From positions 1 through 11,146 of the forward strand of contig NZ_CALJAH010000311.1 of the NCBI RefSeq assembly GCF_938028185.1: a DNA stretch of 11,146 bases, written 5' to 3'. The number at the start of each line of letters is the position of its first letter. Positions within the stretch are counted from its first letter, which is position 1. The position numbers and the translations under genes are program-made. The notes under the pieces were generated by a model. That model ran no database searches. It was not told where the DNA came from and was given only the letters and a program-made list of their open reading frames with translations. This document shows, piece by piece, positions 1-6,584 of the stretch. Source of the DNA: an uncultured Cardiobacterium sp. Its GTDB lineage: Bacteria > Pseudomonadota > Gammaproteobacteria > Cardiobacteriales > Cardiobacteriaceae.

Positions 1-38
1 GCCTTGCAGCATAAGGCTTACAGCGTTTTTGAGCCTCC

Positions 39-151
39 ATTTTGTCCTATACGCCTTTTGCTGCCTTCACCCCAACTCCTCTCTCGCTGCGCGAGCTGTC
101 CCAGTCCCAGAGGGAGCGGGGCTTATTCTGCTGAATTGCAAACAGCGCCTA
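39..151 (+). repeat. Degenerate copy of the MITE-like intergenic element
   Basis: Two blocks match the element at 9813-9967 in the same order and orientation. The first is TTTGCTGCC followed by CACCCC (57-73 here, 9861-9877 there). The second is TGAATTGCAAACAGC-CCTA (132-151 here, 9948-9967 there), which is the right terminal repeat of the other copy. A TTTTGT block at 40-45 also corresponds to 9833-9838. The interior between the blocks has diverged and differs in length by about ten bases. A left terminal repeat is not clear; the bases around 18-32 resemble it only weakly. The left boundary is therefore approximate. Confidence 0.5.
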
Positions 152-269
152 AGGCAGTTACGAGGCTCCTTCACCGCGCACTGTGCGATTGACCGCGATC
201 AAACAAGCAGCGCTTTCGCATATTGCGGTAGTGCTCCATTATCTGCACGAGAAGCTGGTAACCACGCAC

Positions 270-294
270 AAAAAAGCCGCCTGCGGGCGGCTTT
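270..294 (-). terminator. Intrinsic terminator of queH
   Basis: A 9 bp perfect stem (AAAGCCGCC at 273-281 paired with GGCGGCTTT at 286-294) encloses a TGCG tetraloop. Read on the minus strand it is followed by a run of six T. It starts only a few bases after the queH stop codon at 300-302. Confidence 0.85.
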
Positions 295-299
295 ACGGA

Positions 300-974
300 T
301 TAGCGCGGTGCTTCGTCGTCGTTGTTCTCGCCGTAGTACATCACGCCGAGTTTGATTTTGCCGCGCCCGTTTTTCAGACGCCAGGCGTTGGTGTCGCGCA
401 GGGAATAGACGCAGCCGCAGTATTCCTGCATATAGAAGTGTTCGCGCTTGCTGATTTCGATCATCCGCTGCGAGCCGCCGCCCTTGCGCCAGTTGAAGGT
501 CCAGTATTGGACGTCCGGGTAGGGCTCTGCCGCGCGGATGCCGCTTTCGTTGATTTGGTTCATGTTTTTCCAGCGGCTGATGCCGAGCGAGCTGGTGATG
601 ACCGGGAAGCCGTGTTCGTGGGCGTACAGTGCGGTGCGCTCAAAGCGCATATCGAAGCACATGGTGCAGCGTTTGCCGCGCTCGGGTTCCCATTCCATGC
701 CTTTGGCGCGGGCGAACCAGTTGTCGGTGTCGTAGTCGCAGTCGATGAAGGGGATGCCGTTTTTTTCGGCGAAGGCGATGTTTTCGTCTTTGCGCAGTTC
801 GTATTCGCGCCGTGGGTGGATGTTCGGGTTGTAGAAGAAGATGGTGTAGTCGATTTCCGAGGCGAGCAATGCTTCCATCACTTCGCCGGAGCAGGGCGCG
901 CAGCAGGAGTGGAGCAGAACTTTTTTGTGACCGTCGGGCGGGACGAGTTTGGGGCGTTGGAAGGGTGTGGTCAT
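300..974 (-). CDS. queH: Epoxyqueuosine reductase QueH
   Basis: This is a 224-residue QueH (DUF208) protein. The family performs the last step of queuosine synthesis, reducing epoxyqueuosine in the tRNA anticodon wobble position to queuosine, and replaces the unrelated cobalamin-dependent QueG. The cysteine pattern is intact: HSCCAPCS (Cys24, Cys25, Cys28), RCTMCFD (Cys103, Cys106) and YCGCVYS (Cys186, Cys188). These residues are expected to hold the iron-sulfur and metal centre and the redox pair. SSLGISRWKN and the NPNIHPRREYELR segment are also typical. Length is normal for the family. The ATG at 972-974 is the only sensible start before the first CC motif, but no Shine-Dalgarno sequence precedes it (upstream bases are CTGCCAACACCGCACC). 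A palindromic hairpin with a T tract lies 20-55 bases upstream. A strong terminator follows the stop. The product is cytoplasmic. Confidence 0.93.
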   Translation of the reverse strand: MTTPFQRPKLVPPDGHKKVLLHSCCAPCSGEVMEALLASEIDYTIFFYNPNIHPRREYELRKDENIAFAEKNGIPFIDCDYDTDNWFARAKGMEWEPERGKRCTMCFDMRFERTALYAHEHGFPVITSSLGISRWKNMNQINESGIRAAEPYPDVQYWTFNWRKGGGSQRMIEISKREHFYMQEYCGCVYSLRDTNAWRLKNGRGKIKLGVMYYGENNDDEAPR

Positions 975-990
975 GGTGCGGTGTTGGCAG

Positions 991-1031
991 AAAAATATAC
1001 ATACGCCTGAGCACTCAGGGTGTATGTAAAT
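991..1031 (-). repeat. Palindromic repeat, copy 1; possible operon terminator
   Basis: TACATAC (998-1004) pairs with GTATGTA (1022-1028), extended by a G-T pair (1005/1021). An inner stem CCTGAG (1006-1011) pairs with CTCAGG (1014-1019), leaving one unpaired G at 1020. Copy 2 at 9999-10033 has the same design and the same unpaired G. On the minus strand the hairpin is followed by TATTTTTC (991-997 region), so here it can act as an intrinsic terminator for the operon ending at 1054, directly in front of queH. Confidence 0.75.
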
Positions 1032-1053
1032 GGTAGTGTGCTTTGAATACGCT

Positions 1054-1866
1054 TTAGTGGCTGGTGGCGGCGGGGGTGAGGCGCTGAAAGACGCTGTCCG
1101 GGATGGGGCAGGGCTGGTGTTCCTGGAAGAGGTAGGTGCTGCCTTTGTATTGCAGGGTGCCGCTACAGTTGTTGGGGTTGCCGCTCACGGGTGCAGCACT
1201 GGCCGGCGCGCTGCCGACCGGGACTTCTTCGGTTTTTTCGGCGCGGAAGAGGGTGCAGCGGCTGTAGCCTTTGCGTTTTTCGCCATCAACGTAGATGTAG
1301 CTTTTGCCTTTGGGGCAGCGGTAGATGGCTTGTTCGATGACGACGGTTTCGGTTGGCGGCGGCGGTTCGGGCGGCGGACTGAGTTTTTCGACGGGCAGCA
1401 GGGCGACGTTGTCGTCGCCGCTGGTTTGTGCGTCGGTCGGTACGTCTGCGGCGGCGGTTGTGGCGCTTTCTGCGGCAGGCGCGGCAGCCGTTTCGGTCGC
1501 GCTGTCGCCGTGGGCTTCGTTTTGGTTCGCGGCAGCGGTTGTCGCTGCGGCTTCGGCTTCTTTGGCGGCGCTGGCCGCTTGTGCCTGGGCAACGATTTGG
1601 GCGGCGGTGTAGGCGTCAATGTTGTCGCCCGTGGGCAGGTTTTCGGCGGGCGCGGCAGCGGGTTGTACCGCTTTTTTGTCGCCTTTTTTCGCGGCGGGTT
1701 CGGCGCTGGCTTGCGCCGCATCGTCAGCGGGTTCCTGGTGGATGCTGCCTGCAGCGGGCGGTTCGGGACGTACCGGCGTTTCTTCGCCGTTGGCGTATTG
1801 TGCCTGCGCACTGCCGCCGAGAAGGACGGCGAGCGCGAGCAGGCAGGCGGTGTTAGTCCTGGACAC
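1054..1866 (-). CDS. Secreted Ala/Pro-rich protein with C-terminal cysteine domain
   Basis: I do not recognise this 270-residue protein as a named family. It begins with a short signal peptide (residues 1-22, hydrophobic LLALAVLLGG, likely cleavage after AQA), so it should be exported to the periplasm or beyond. Residues about 30-160 are low complexity, rich in Ala, Glu, Thr and Pro, and look like a disordered linker ending in a proline stretch (164-171). The C-terminal part (178-256) is more ordered and has four cysteines (184, 204, 234, 253) that could form two disulfides. The start is GTG at 1864-1866, overlapping the fabB stop by 14 bp, with only a weak ribosome site. Translation is therefore probably coupled to fabB. 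It is the last gene of the L,D-transpeptidase/fab operon and is followed by a palindromic hairpin. An envelope role is inferred from signal peptide and context only. Confidence 0.8.
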   Translation of the reverse strand: MSRTNTACLLALAVLLGGSAQAQYANGEETPVRPEPPAAGSIHQEPADDAAQASAEPAAKKGDKKAVQPAAAPAENLPTGDNIDAYTAAQIVAQAQAASAAKEAEAAATTAAANQNEAHGDSATETAAAPAAESATTAAADVPTDAQTSGDDNVALLPVEKLSPPPEPPPPTETVVIEQAIYRCPKGKSYIYVDGEKRKGYSRCTLFRAEKTEEVPVGSAPASAAPVSGNPNNCSGTLQYKGSTYLFQEHQPCPIPDSVFQRLTPAATSH

Positions 1867-3070
1867 GGCTGAAGATGAGGGTTGCGTTGGTGCCGCCGAA
1901 GCCGAAGCTGTTGCTCATCACGGCGTTGAGCGGCTGGTTGCGGTTTTCGCGCAGGATGGGCAGTCCGGCAGCGTTTTCGTCAAGGGTCTCAATATGCGCC
2001 GAGGCGGTGAGGAAGCCGTTTTGCAGCATCAGCAGTGAGTAGATGGCTTCGTTGGCGCCTGCCGCACCGAGCGCGTGTCCGGTGAGGGATTTGGTGGAGC
2101 TGACCGGCGGTACGGTTTTGCCGGCAAATGCCGTTTTGATGGCTTCCAGCTCGCGGGTGTCACCAACCGGGGTCGAGGTGCCGTGGGCATTGATGTAGTC
2201 CACGTCGTCGCCGTGTTCGGCCAGCGCCATTTGCATACAGCGCACCGCGCCTTCGCCGGAGGGTTGCACCATGTCGTAGCCGTCGGAGGTGGCGCCGTAG
2301 CCGGTGAGTTCGGCGATGATGGTGGCGCCGCGCGCTTTGGCGTGTTCGTATTCTTCGAGGACGAGGATGCTGCCACCGCCGGAGATGACGAAGCCGTCGC
2401 GGTTGGCGTCGTAGGCGCGCGAGGCAATTTCGGGGGTCGCGTTGTAGTTGGTGGATAGGGCACCCATGGCGTCAAACATGCTGGTCATGGTCCAGTGGAC
2501 TTCTTCACCGCCACCGGCGAAGACGATGTCCTGTTTGCCCATCTGGATGAGTTCGGCGGCATGGCCGATGCAGTGCGCGCTGGTGGAGCAGGCAGAGCTG
2601 ATGGAGTAGTTCACGCCCTTGATTTGGAAGGGGGTGGCGAGGCAGGCGGAGGTGGTCGAGGCCATGGTTTTGGTAACGGCATAGGGGCCGATGCGTTTGA
2701 CGCCGCTGGCGCGCAGGGTGTCTGCCGCTTCGACTTGGGCGGAGGGGCTGGCACCACCGTTACCAACGACGAGGCCGGTACGAATGTTGGAGATGTGTTC
2801 GGGCAGGAGACGGGCCTGCTCAATCGCTTCTTTCATCGCGATGTAGCAGTAGGCGGCGGCATCGCCCATGAAGCGCAGCACTTTGCGGTCGATATGCGCT
2901 TTGGTGTCGATGTTGATGCTGCCTTCGACTTGGGAGCGCAGTCCCATTTCGGCGTACACGGGGTTGTGCTTGATGCCGGATTTGAGTTGTTGCAGCGACG
3001 CCAGTACTTCTTTGCAGTTGTTGCCGATACTGGAGACGATGCCCATGCCGGTGACGACGACGCGTTTCAT
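1853..3070 (-). CDS. fabB: Beta-ketoacyl-ACP synthase I (FabB)
   Basis: FabB elongates acyl-ACP with malonyl-ACP in type II fatty acid synthesis and is needed to extend the cis-3-decenoyl product of FabA towards unsaturated fatty acids. The 405-residue protein has the complete thiolase-fold signature: nucleophile Cys161 in SSACSTSAHC, His296 in NAHGTSTPVGD, Lys327 and His332 in SSTKSLTGHALGAAGANEA, and the C-terminal SNSFGFGGTNA glycine loop. Length and residue positions closely match Escherichia coli FabB (Cys163, His298, Lys328, His333). GHALGAAGANEAIYSLLML favours FabB over FabF. The ATG is preceded by AGGAG about 11 bases upstream. It lies 18 bp downstream of the DUF4865 gene in the same operon as fabA, the usual FabA-FabB pairing. 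The enzyme is cytoplasmic. Confidence 0.95.
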   Translation of the reverse strand: MKRVVVTGMGIVSSIGNNCKEVLASLQQLKSGIKHNPVYAEMGLRSQVEGSINIDTKAHIDRKVLRFMGDAAAYCYIAMKEAIEQARLLPEHISNIRTGLVVGNGGASPSAQVEAADTLRASGVKRIGPYAVTKTMASTTSACLATPFQIKGVNYSISSACSTSAHCIGHAAELIQMGKQDIVFAGGGEEVHWTMTSMFDAMGALSTNYNATPEIASRAYDANRDGFVISGGGSILVLEEYEHAKARGATIIAELTGYGATSDGYDMVQPSGEGAVRCMQMALAEHGDDVDYINAHGTSTPVGDTRELEAIKTAFAGKTVPPVSSTKSLTGHALGAAGANEAIYSLLMLQNGFLTASAHIETLDENAAGLPILRENRNQPLNAVMSNSFGFGGTNATLIFSRVQD

Positions 3071-3088
3071 GTTTGGGGGTTCTCCTGG

Positions 3089-3607
3089 TTACATGGATAG
3101 GTGCAGTATTTCATAGCACGTTTTTTCGGTTTCGGGCTTGTCCCGATAGAAGGTGAAGACGGCTTGTTGCCATTTGTCCGGGTTATAGACGACCAGTTTG
3201 CCGGTTTCGTCATTTTGAGGTTGTGCCTGGAGTTTGTGGTTTTTCAGGCTGGTTGCCGGGTTAATCGCAACGGTTTCTTCGGTGAGGTATTTGCTGTTTT
3301 TGAATGCATCGGTCAGCGCGGTGCTGGCGGCAACACCTATTTCGATGTGTTGCCAGCCGAAATCCCGCAGAATGTTGTCAAAGTAGCCGTCGAAGATAAA
3401 TTTGTTCATGCCTGCCGCGGCTTTCCAGACGTAGAGCGGGCTGTAGCTGTTTTGCAAGGCGCCCGTCGTTTTTTCGGAAATGAGGTAGGCCTTGAACAGC
3501 AGGTCTTGAAAACCGTCCATGAGATGCCCGGATTTTGCGACCCGTTCGCGGATAATCGTCATGTTGTAATCGCTGGGCAGGGTGATTGCGTAGCGCATGG
3601 CGTGCAT
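3089..3607 (-). CDS. DUF4865 family protein
   Basis: The 172-residue protein resembles the DUF4865 family of unknown function. The N-terminus MHAMRYAITLPSDYNM, then IIRERVAKSGHLMDGF and LLFKAYLISEK, the SPLYVWKAAAGMNKFI block, RDFGW, and the C-terminal FTFYRDKP...YEILHLS match the family pattern as I remember it. No signal peptide or membrane segment is visible, so it is probably cytoplasmic. The chosen ATG (3605-3607) has no strong ribosome site. An ATG at residue 4 (3596-3598) is an alternative, but the family usually keeps a few residues before the AM-x-Y motif. It sits between fabA (15 bp away) and fabB (18 bp away), splitting the classic pair, and its DNA is visibly AT-richer than its neighbours. 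That suggests later insertion into the operon. Any link to lipid metabolism is inference from position. Family call is from memory of motifs. Confidence 0.75.
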   Translation of the reverse strand: MHAMRYAITLPSDYNMTIIRERVAKSGHLMDGFQDLLFKAYLISEKTTGALQNSYSPLYVWKAAAGMNKFIFDGYFDNILRDFGWQHIEIGVAASTALTDAFKNSKYLTEETVAINPATSLKNHKLQAQPQNDETGKLVVYNPDKWQQAVFTFYRDKPETEKTCYEILHLSM

Positions 3608-3622
3608 GGTTTGGTTCTCGCT

Positions 3623-4150
3623 TCAGAATTGGTCGGTGCTGGTAAAGAGGCCGACTTTGAGGTCGGTGCCGTGGTAGATGGGGTTACCGTCCACTTCCAT
3701 GGTGCCGTCGGCGATGCCAAGCACCAGTTGGCGCATGATGGTGCGCTTGATGTCGATGTGGTAGGTGATTTTTTTATGGGTCGGCAGCACTTGTCCGGTG
3801 AATTTGACTTCGCCGCAGCCGAGCGCACGGCCGCGCCCTGCCCCGCCTTTCCAGGCGAGGAAGAAGCCGACCAGTTGCCACATGGCGTCCAGGCCGAGGC
3901 AGCCGGGCATGACCGGGTCGCCCTGGAAGTGGCAGGCGAAGAACCAGAGGTCGGGGTGGATGTCCAGTTCGGCGATGATTTCGCCTTTGCCATATTTGCC
4001 GCCGTCGTCGTTGATGCGGACGATGCGGTCCATCATCAGCATATTGGGCAGCGGCAGTTGGGCGTTGCCCGCGCCGAAGATTTCGCCGCGTCCGCAGGCG
4101 AGCAGTTCTTCTTTGCTGTAGCTGTTTTGCGGGGTATGCGTGCTGGTCAT
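3623..4150 (-). CDS. fabA: 3-hydroxydecanoyl-ACP dehydratase/isomerase (FabA)
   Basis: FabA dehydrates 3-hydroxydecanoyl-ACP and isomerises trans-2- to cis-3-decenoyl-ACP, the branch point to unsaturated fatty acids in the anaerobic pathway. The 175-residue protein carries the hot-dog-fold active site: His74 in CHFQGDPVMPG and Asp88 in CLGLDAMWQL, followed by GFFLAWKGG and RALGCGEVKFTGQVLP, all diagnostic of FabA rather than FabZ. The N-terminal YSKEELLACGRGEIFG and PLPNMLMMDRI blocks are also typical. Length is near the family norm. A strong ribosome site, GGAGG, lies five bases before the ATG. The gene follows the L,D-transpeptidase by 10 bp and precedes DUF4865 and fabB, so all are probably on one transcript. 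It is a cytoplasmic homodimer in known relatives. Confidence 0.96.
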   Translation of the reverse strand: MTSTHTPQNSYSKEELLACGRGEIFGAGNAQLPLPNMLMMDRIVRINDDGGKYGKGEIIAELDIHPDLWFFACHFQGDPVMPGCLGLDAMWQLVGFFLAWKGGAGRGRALGCGEVKFTGQVLPTHKKITYHIDIKRTIMRQLVLGIADGTMEVDGNPIYHGTDLKVGLFTSTDQF

Positions 4151-4160
4151 GGTTGCCTCC

Positions 4161-5960
4161 TTAGTTCAGCGCTTTTTTGTATTGTTGCAGCAGGGCGCTG
4201 TCTTTGCCGTAGATGTCGTCGGCATTCTGGATGTTGCCGTCCGGGTCGCTCCAGGTGGTCCAGTACACCAGGTAGATGGGAGTCTGTTCGGGGGTGTTGA
4301 CCCATTGTTCTTTTTCCTGGTTCATCGCTTTTTTGATGCGTTCGGATGACCAGTTGGTGTTTTTGAGGAGGACGTTGGCAAATTCTTCGGGTTTTTGCAG
4401 GCGGACGCAGCCGGAGCTCAAGGCGCGGTTGGGGCGGTTAAACAGGCTTTTGCTCGGGGTGTCGTGCAGGTAGATGGCGTGTTTGTTGGGGAAGAGGAAT
4501 TTGACGCGTCCCAAGGCGTTGCGCGGGCCGGGTTTTTGTCGCAGGCGGTAGCCGGTGGCGCCGGGCGCGCTCCAGTCCACCGCGCTGGGGCGGACGACGC
4601 GCCCGCCGACGACGGCTTCAAAGTTGCCGTCAAAGGCACCGGGGTTGCTGCGCAGTTTGTTGATTTTGTCTTTTTTCATGATGGTCGGCGGCACGGTCCA
4701 GGTCGGGCTCATCACGATGTGGCGCAGTTTGTCGGTGAATGCCGGGGTTTGGCGTTCGCGCTGGCCAACCACGGCTTTGGAGGCGTAGATTTCTTTGTCG
4801 CCGCGGTACATTTTGACGTAGTAGGAGGGAATGTTGACGAGGACGTAGCTGTCGCCGATGTCCTGCGGCATCCAGCGCAGCCGTTCCATGTTGATCATCA
4901 GCCGGTCGGCGTTGGCGTTGCCGCCGCTGTTTTTCGGGGTACCGTTGAGCAGGTTGCGGGTTTTGCCGCTGACGATGCCGTCCGCCTTGAGGCCGTGGCT
5001 TTGCTGGTAGGCGATGACGGCTTCGCTGAGGTCGCCGTCGAAGTAGTTGTTGTCACCATCAGCGGCGGGTACGCCCAGTTTGTCGCGCAGGATGGCGACG
5101 GCGGGGTCGTTTGTACCCTGTTGCAGGGTGATTTTGGGCAACGGCTGGCTGTTGGCGGCGGCAGGCGCGGCGGTTTTGTTGCCGCTGAGCGCGTTGTAGC
5201 GGTTTTTCAGCGCGAGGTAACGCGGGTTGTTGTTATTGATGCTGCGCACGGCGGTTTCGATGTCGCCAGAGACGATACCGCTCGCGAGCATTTCGCCCAA
5301 GGCTTCGTCGCTGACTTTTTCTGCGTTCCATTCGGGCTGGGTTTTGCGCGGGTTGACGAGGCCGTTGGCGAGGTCACCAGCAAGGGTCAGGTAGGCGTCG
5401 GAAAGCAGCAGTTCGACGGCGATGATGTCGCCGTATTCCGCGCCTGCTTGCAGGCTGTTGATGACGGCGTCGTGGTAGCGCGCGGGCGGCAAGGCGTCCT
5501 GCGGCGCGTCGGCGATGAGGCGTTGCAGCGGCGCGAAGTTGTCGAGCAGTTTGTTTTCCTGCGTCCAGATGGTCGGGTATTGTTCGTTTTCGTAGAAGAG
5601 GCGGACGCGGTCGGGGTTTTTCAGCGGGTACACCTTGCCGTTGAAGGTGACTTCTTTCGGTTCTTGCACCAACGCTTCCACCAGGTCAATGCGGCGGCTG
5701 TTGAACGGGCGCATTTCCTGCTGGATGGTCGGCTGGCGTACCGGTGTTTCTTCCGGCGGTAGTGGTTTCAGTATGCCGACCGATTCGGATTCGGCGAGTT
5801 CGGCGGCGGCCGCATTGGGGTCAGTTGGCAGATTGTCGGCGATGGTAGGCGGCGCCTCGTCAAACAGCGCCTCATCAACGGGTTCCTGCGCGAAAGCGCT
5901 GCCGTTAAGCAGCCACAGGCCGATAATCATGGCGATGCGGTGCCGTAAAAAAGAAGTCAT
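4161..5960 (-). CDS. L,D-transpeptidase, YcbB/LdtD type
   Basis: The 599-residue protein is exported by an N-terminal signal peptide (residues 1-24, hydrophobic AMIIGLWLLNG, cleavage near AFA). After an acidic spacer it has the YcbB-type scaffold region (about 100-255), a peptidoglycan-binding domain (about 280-340, ending FDGDLSEAVIAYQQSHGLKADG) and a YkuD catalytic domain (about 370-530). The catalytic cysteine is Cys518 in RALSSGCVRL, with upstream His499 in IYLHDTPSK. Such enzymes form 3-3 crosslinks between meso-diaminopimelate residues in the periplasm and resist most beta-lactams other than carbapenems. Length is close to E. coli LdtD (about 615). The ATG has AGGAA six bases upstream. 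It is the first gene of the minus-strand operon with fabA and fabB, joining cell-wall and membrane-lipid synthesis. The gene symbol ldtD would fit, but orthology cannot be proved here. Confidence 0.92.
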   Translation of the reverse strand: MTSFLRHRIAMIIGLWLLNGSAFAQEPVDEALFDEAPPTIADNLPTDPNAAAAELAESESVGILKPLPPEETPVRQPTIQQEMRPFNSRRIDLVEALVQEPKEVTFNGKVYPLKNPDRVRLFYENEQYPTIWTQENKLLDNFAPLQRLIADAPQDALPPARYHDAVINSLQAGAEYGDIIAVELLLSDAYLTLAGDLANGLVNPRKTQPEWNAEKVSDEALGEMLASGIVSGDIETAVRSINNNNPRYLALKNRYNALSGNKTAAPAAANSQPLPKITLQQGTNDPAVAILRDKLGVPAADGDNNYFDGDLSEAVIAYQQSHGLKADGIVSGKTRNLLNGTPKNSGGNANADRLMINMERLRWMPQDIGDSYVLVNIPSYYVKMYRGDKEIYASKAVVGQRERQTPAFTDKLRHIVMSPTWTVPPTIMKKDKINKLRSNPGAFDGNFEAVVGGRVVRPSAVDWSAPGATGYRLRQKPGPRNALGRVKFLFPNKHAIYLHDTPSKSLFNRPNRALSSGCVRLQKPEEFANVLLKNTNWSSERIKKAMNQEKEQWVNTPEQTPIYLVYWTTWSDPDGNIQNADDIYGKDSALLQQYKKALN

Positions 5961-6004
5961 GAACGATTCCTGAAAAAGAGATTACGGGGAGAAAAAACCG
6001 CGCT

Positions 6005-6035
6005 ATTTTAACGGTAAACGCGCCGGGCATGGCAA
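6005..6035 (-). promoter_or_regulatory. Possible promoter of the L,D-transpeptidase/fab operon
   Basis: On the minus strand TTGCCA (6030-6035) and TAAAAT (6005-6010) are separated by 19 bases, longer than ideal. Transcription would start near 5998 and give a leader of about 38 bases. It lies in the divergent spacer where a promoter for this operon is required. No FabR- or FadR-like operator was recognised. Confidence 0.3.
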
Positions 6036-6052
6036 AAAAATTGCCGCGCCGG

Positions 6053-6068
6053 ACGGCGTTCGCGCCGT
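6053..6068. other. UUCG-capped hairpin in the divergent spacer
   Basis: ACGGCG (6053-6058) and CGCCGT (6063-6068) form a perfect 6 bp stem closed by a TTCG loop, an exceptionally stable RNA tetraloop on the plus strand. It ends 33 bases before the ATG of the RDD gene, with no T tract after it, so it is not an obvious terminator. It may be a leader structure or simply a GC-rich coincidence. Confidence 0.4.
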
Positions 6069-6101
6069 GTTAGCATACGGCTTTCAGCCCGGAAAAAATC
6101 C

Positions 6102-6584
6102 ATGCCGCATACCGTTCCCGATGCCCGCCCCGCACCACTCATGCGCCAACTGGCGGCGATGCTTTACGACAGTTTCCTCCTCGCCGCCTGCTGGATTGGC
6201 GTCGGCTTCATCTTCCTCATCATCAGCAAGGGGCAGGCGATTACCGGCGGCGTGCTACTGCTGGCGCTGCGCCTTGCCCTGCTGGCGGCATGGATCGGCT
6301 TCTACGTCTATTTCTGGAGCAAACAGGGGCAGACGCTCGGTATGCGCGCCTGGCGTCTCGCCGTCACCGACGAAAACGGCCATGCCATCGGCGGCAAACG
6401 TGCACTGTTGCGCTGGTGCTGCGCCCTGATTACTTGCGCCCCGGCGGGAATCGGGCTATGGTGGCGCGCGCTCGACAAGGACGGCCGCACCCTCTACGAC
6501 CGCCTGTCGCGCACACGGCTCTACCTGCTGCCGACCAACCCTTACCCTTCCCCCAAGAAAAAAAGGAAAAAGAAAGATGTTTGA
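6102..6584 (+). CDS. RDD family inner-membrane protein
   Basis: The 160-residue protein fits the RDD family of small membrane proteins, whose biochemical role is mostly unknown (transport has been proposed for some). The N-terminal RQLAAMLYDSF block (Arg15, Asp23) opens the first membrane segment (about 24-42). A second segment spans about 48-72. The family hallmark KQGQTLGMRAWRLAV follows, a third hydrophobic segment lies at about 103-121, and the closing DKDGRTLYDRLSRTRL matches the usual end motif. A highly basic tail, KKKRKKK, ends the protein and is unusual. It is written in an A-rich stretch that doubles as the ribosome site of the next gene. The start ATG at 6102 has only a weak upstream GGA. 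The gene overlaps the aminotransferase by 8 bp, suggesting translational coupling. Confidence 0.88.
   Translation: MPHTVPDARPAPLMRQLAAMLYDSFLLAACWIGVGFIFLIISKGQAITGGVLLLALRLALLAAWIGFYVYFWSKQGQTLGMRAWRLAVTDENGHAIGGKRALLRWCCALITCAPAGIGLWWRALDKDGRTLYDRLSRTRLYLLPTNPYPSPKKKRKKKDV

Larger units (their letters stand above)
1..299. other. Gene-free region upstream of queH terminator
   Basis: No convincing gene is seen in this stretch. Open frames on the plus strand lack a plausible ribosome binding site and have repeat-like, arginine/serine-rich translations. It holds a degenerate repeat copy (about 39-151) that shares two blocks with the element at 9813-9967, and the queH terminator at 270-294. Bases 155-268 show nothing I recognise. 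Confidence 0.6.

Noticed and set aside
1..29. GCCTT/AAGGC hairpin followed by a T run, as a terminator for an upstream gene
   Set aside because: The stem is only five pairs, and the T run starts eight bases after it, too far for a convincing intrinsic terminator.
29..1010. Plus-strand open frames over the window start and opposite queH
   Set aside because: They are composed of repeat sequence or lie antisense to the clearly identified queH.
3101..5762. Long plus-strand open frames (3101-4300 and 4395-5762)
   Set aside because: They are antisense to DUF4865, fabA and the transpeptidase and have low-complexity translations without recognisable motifs or ribosome sites.
6545..6575. Programmed -1 frameshift fusing the RDD protein to the aminotransferase
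   Set aside because: The aminotransferase is in the +1 frame relative to the RDD gene, and it has its own start and ribosome site.
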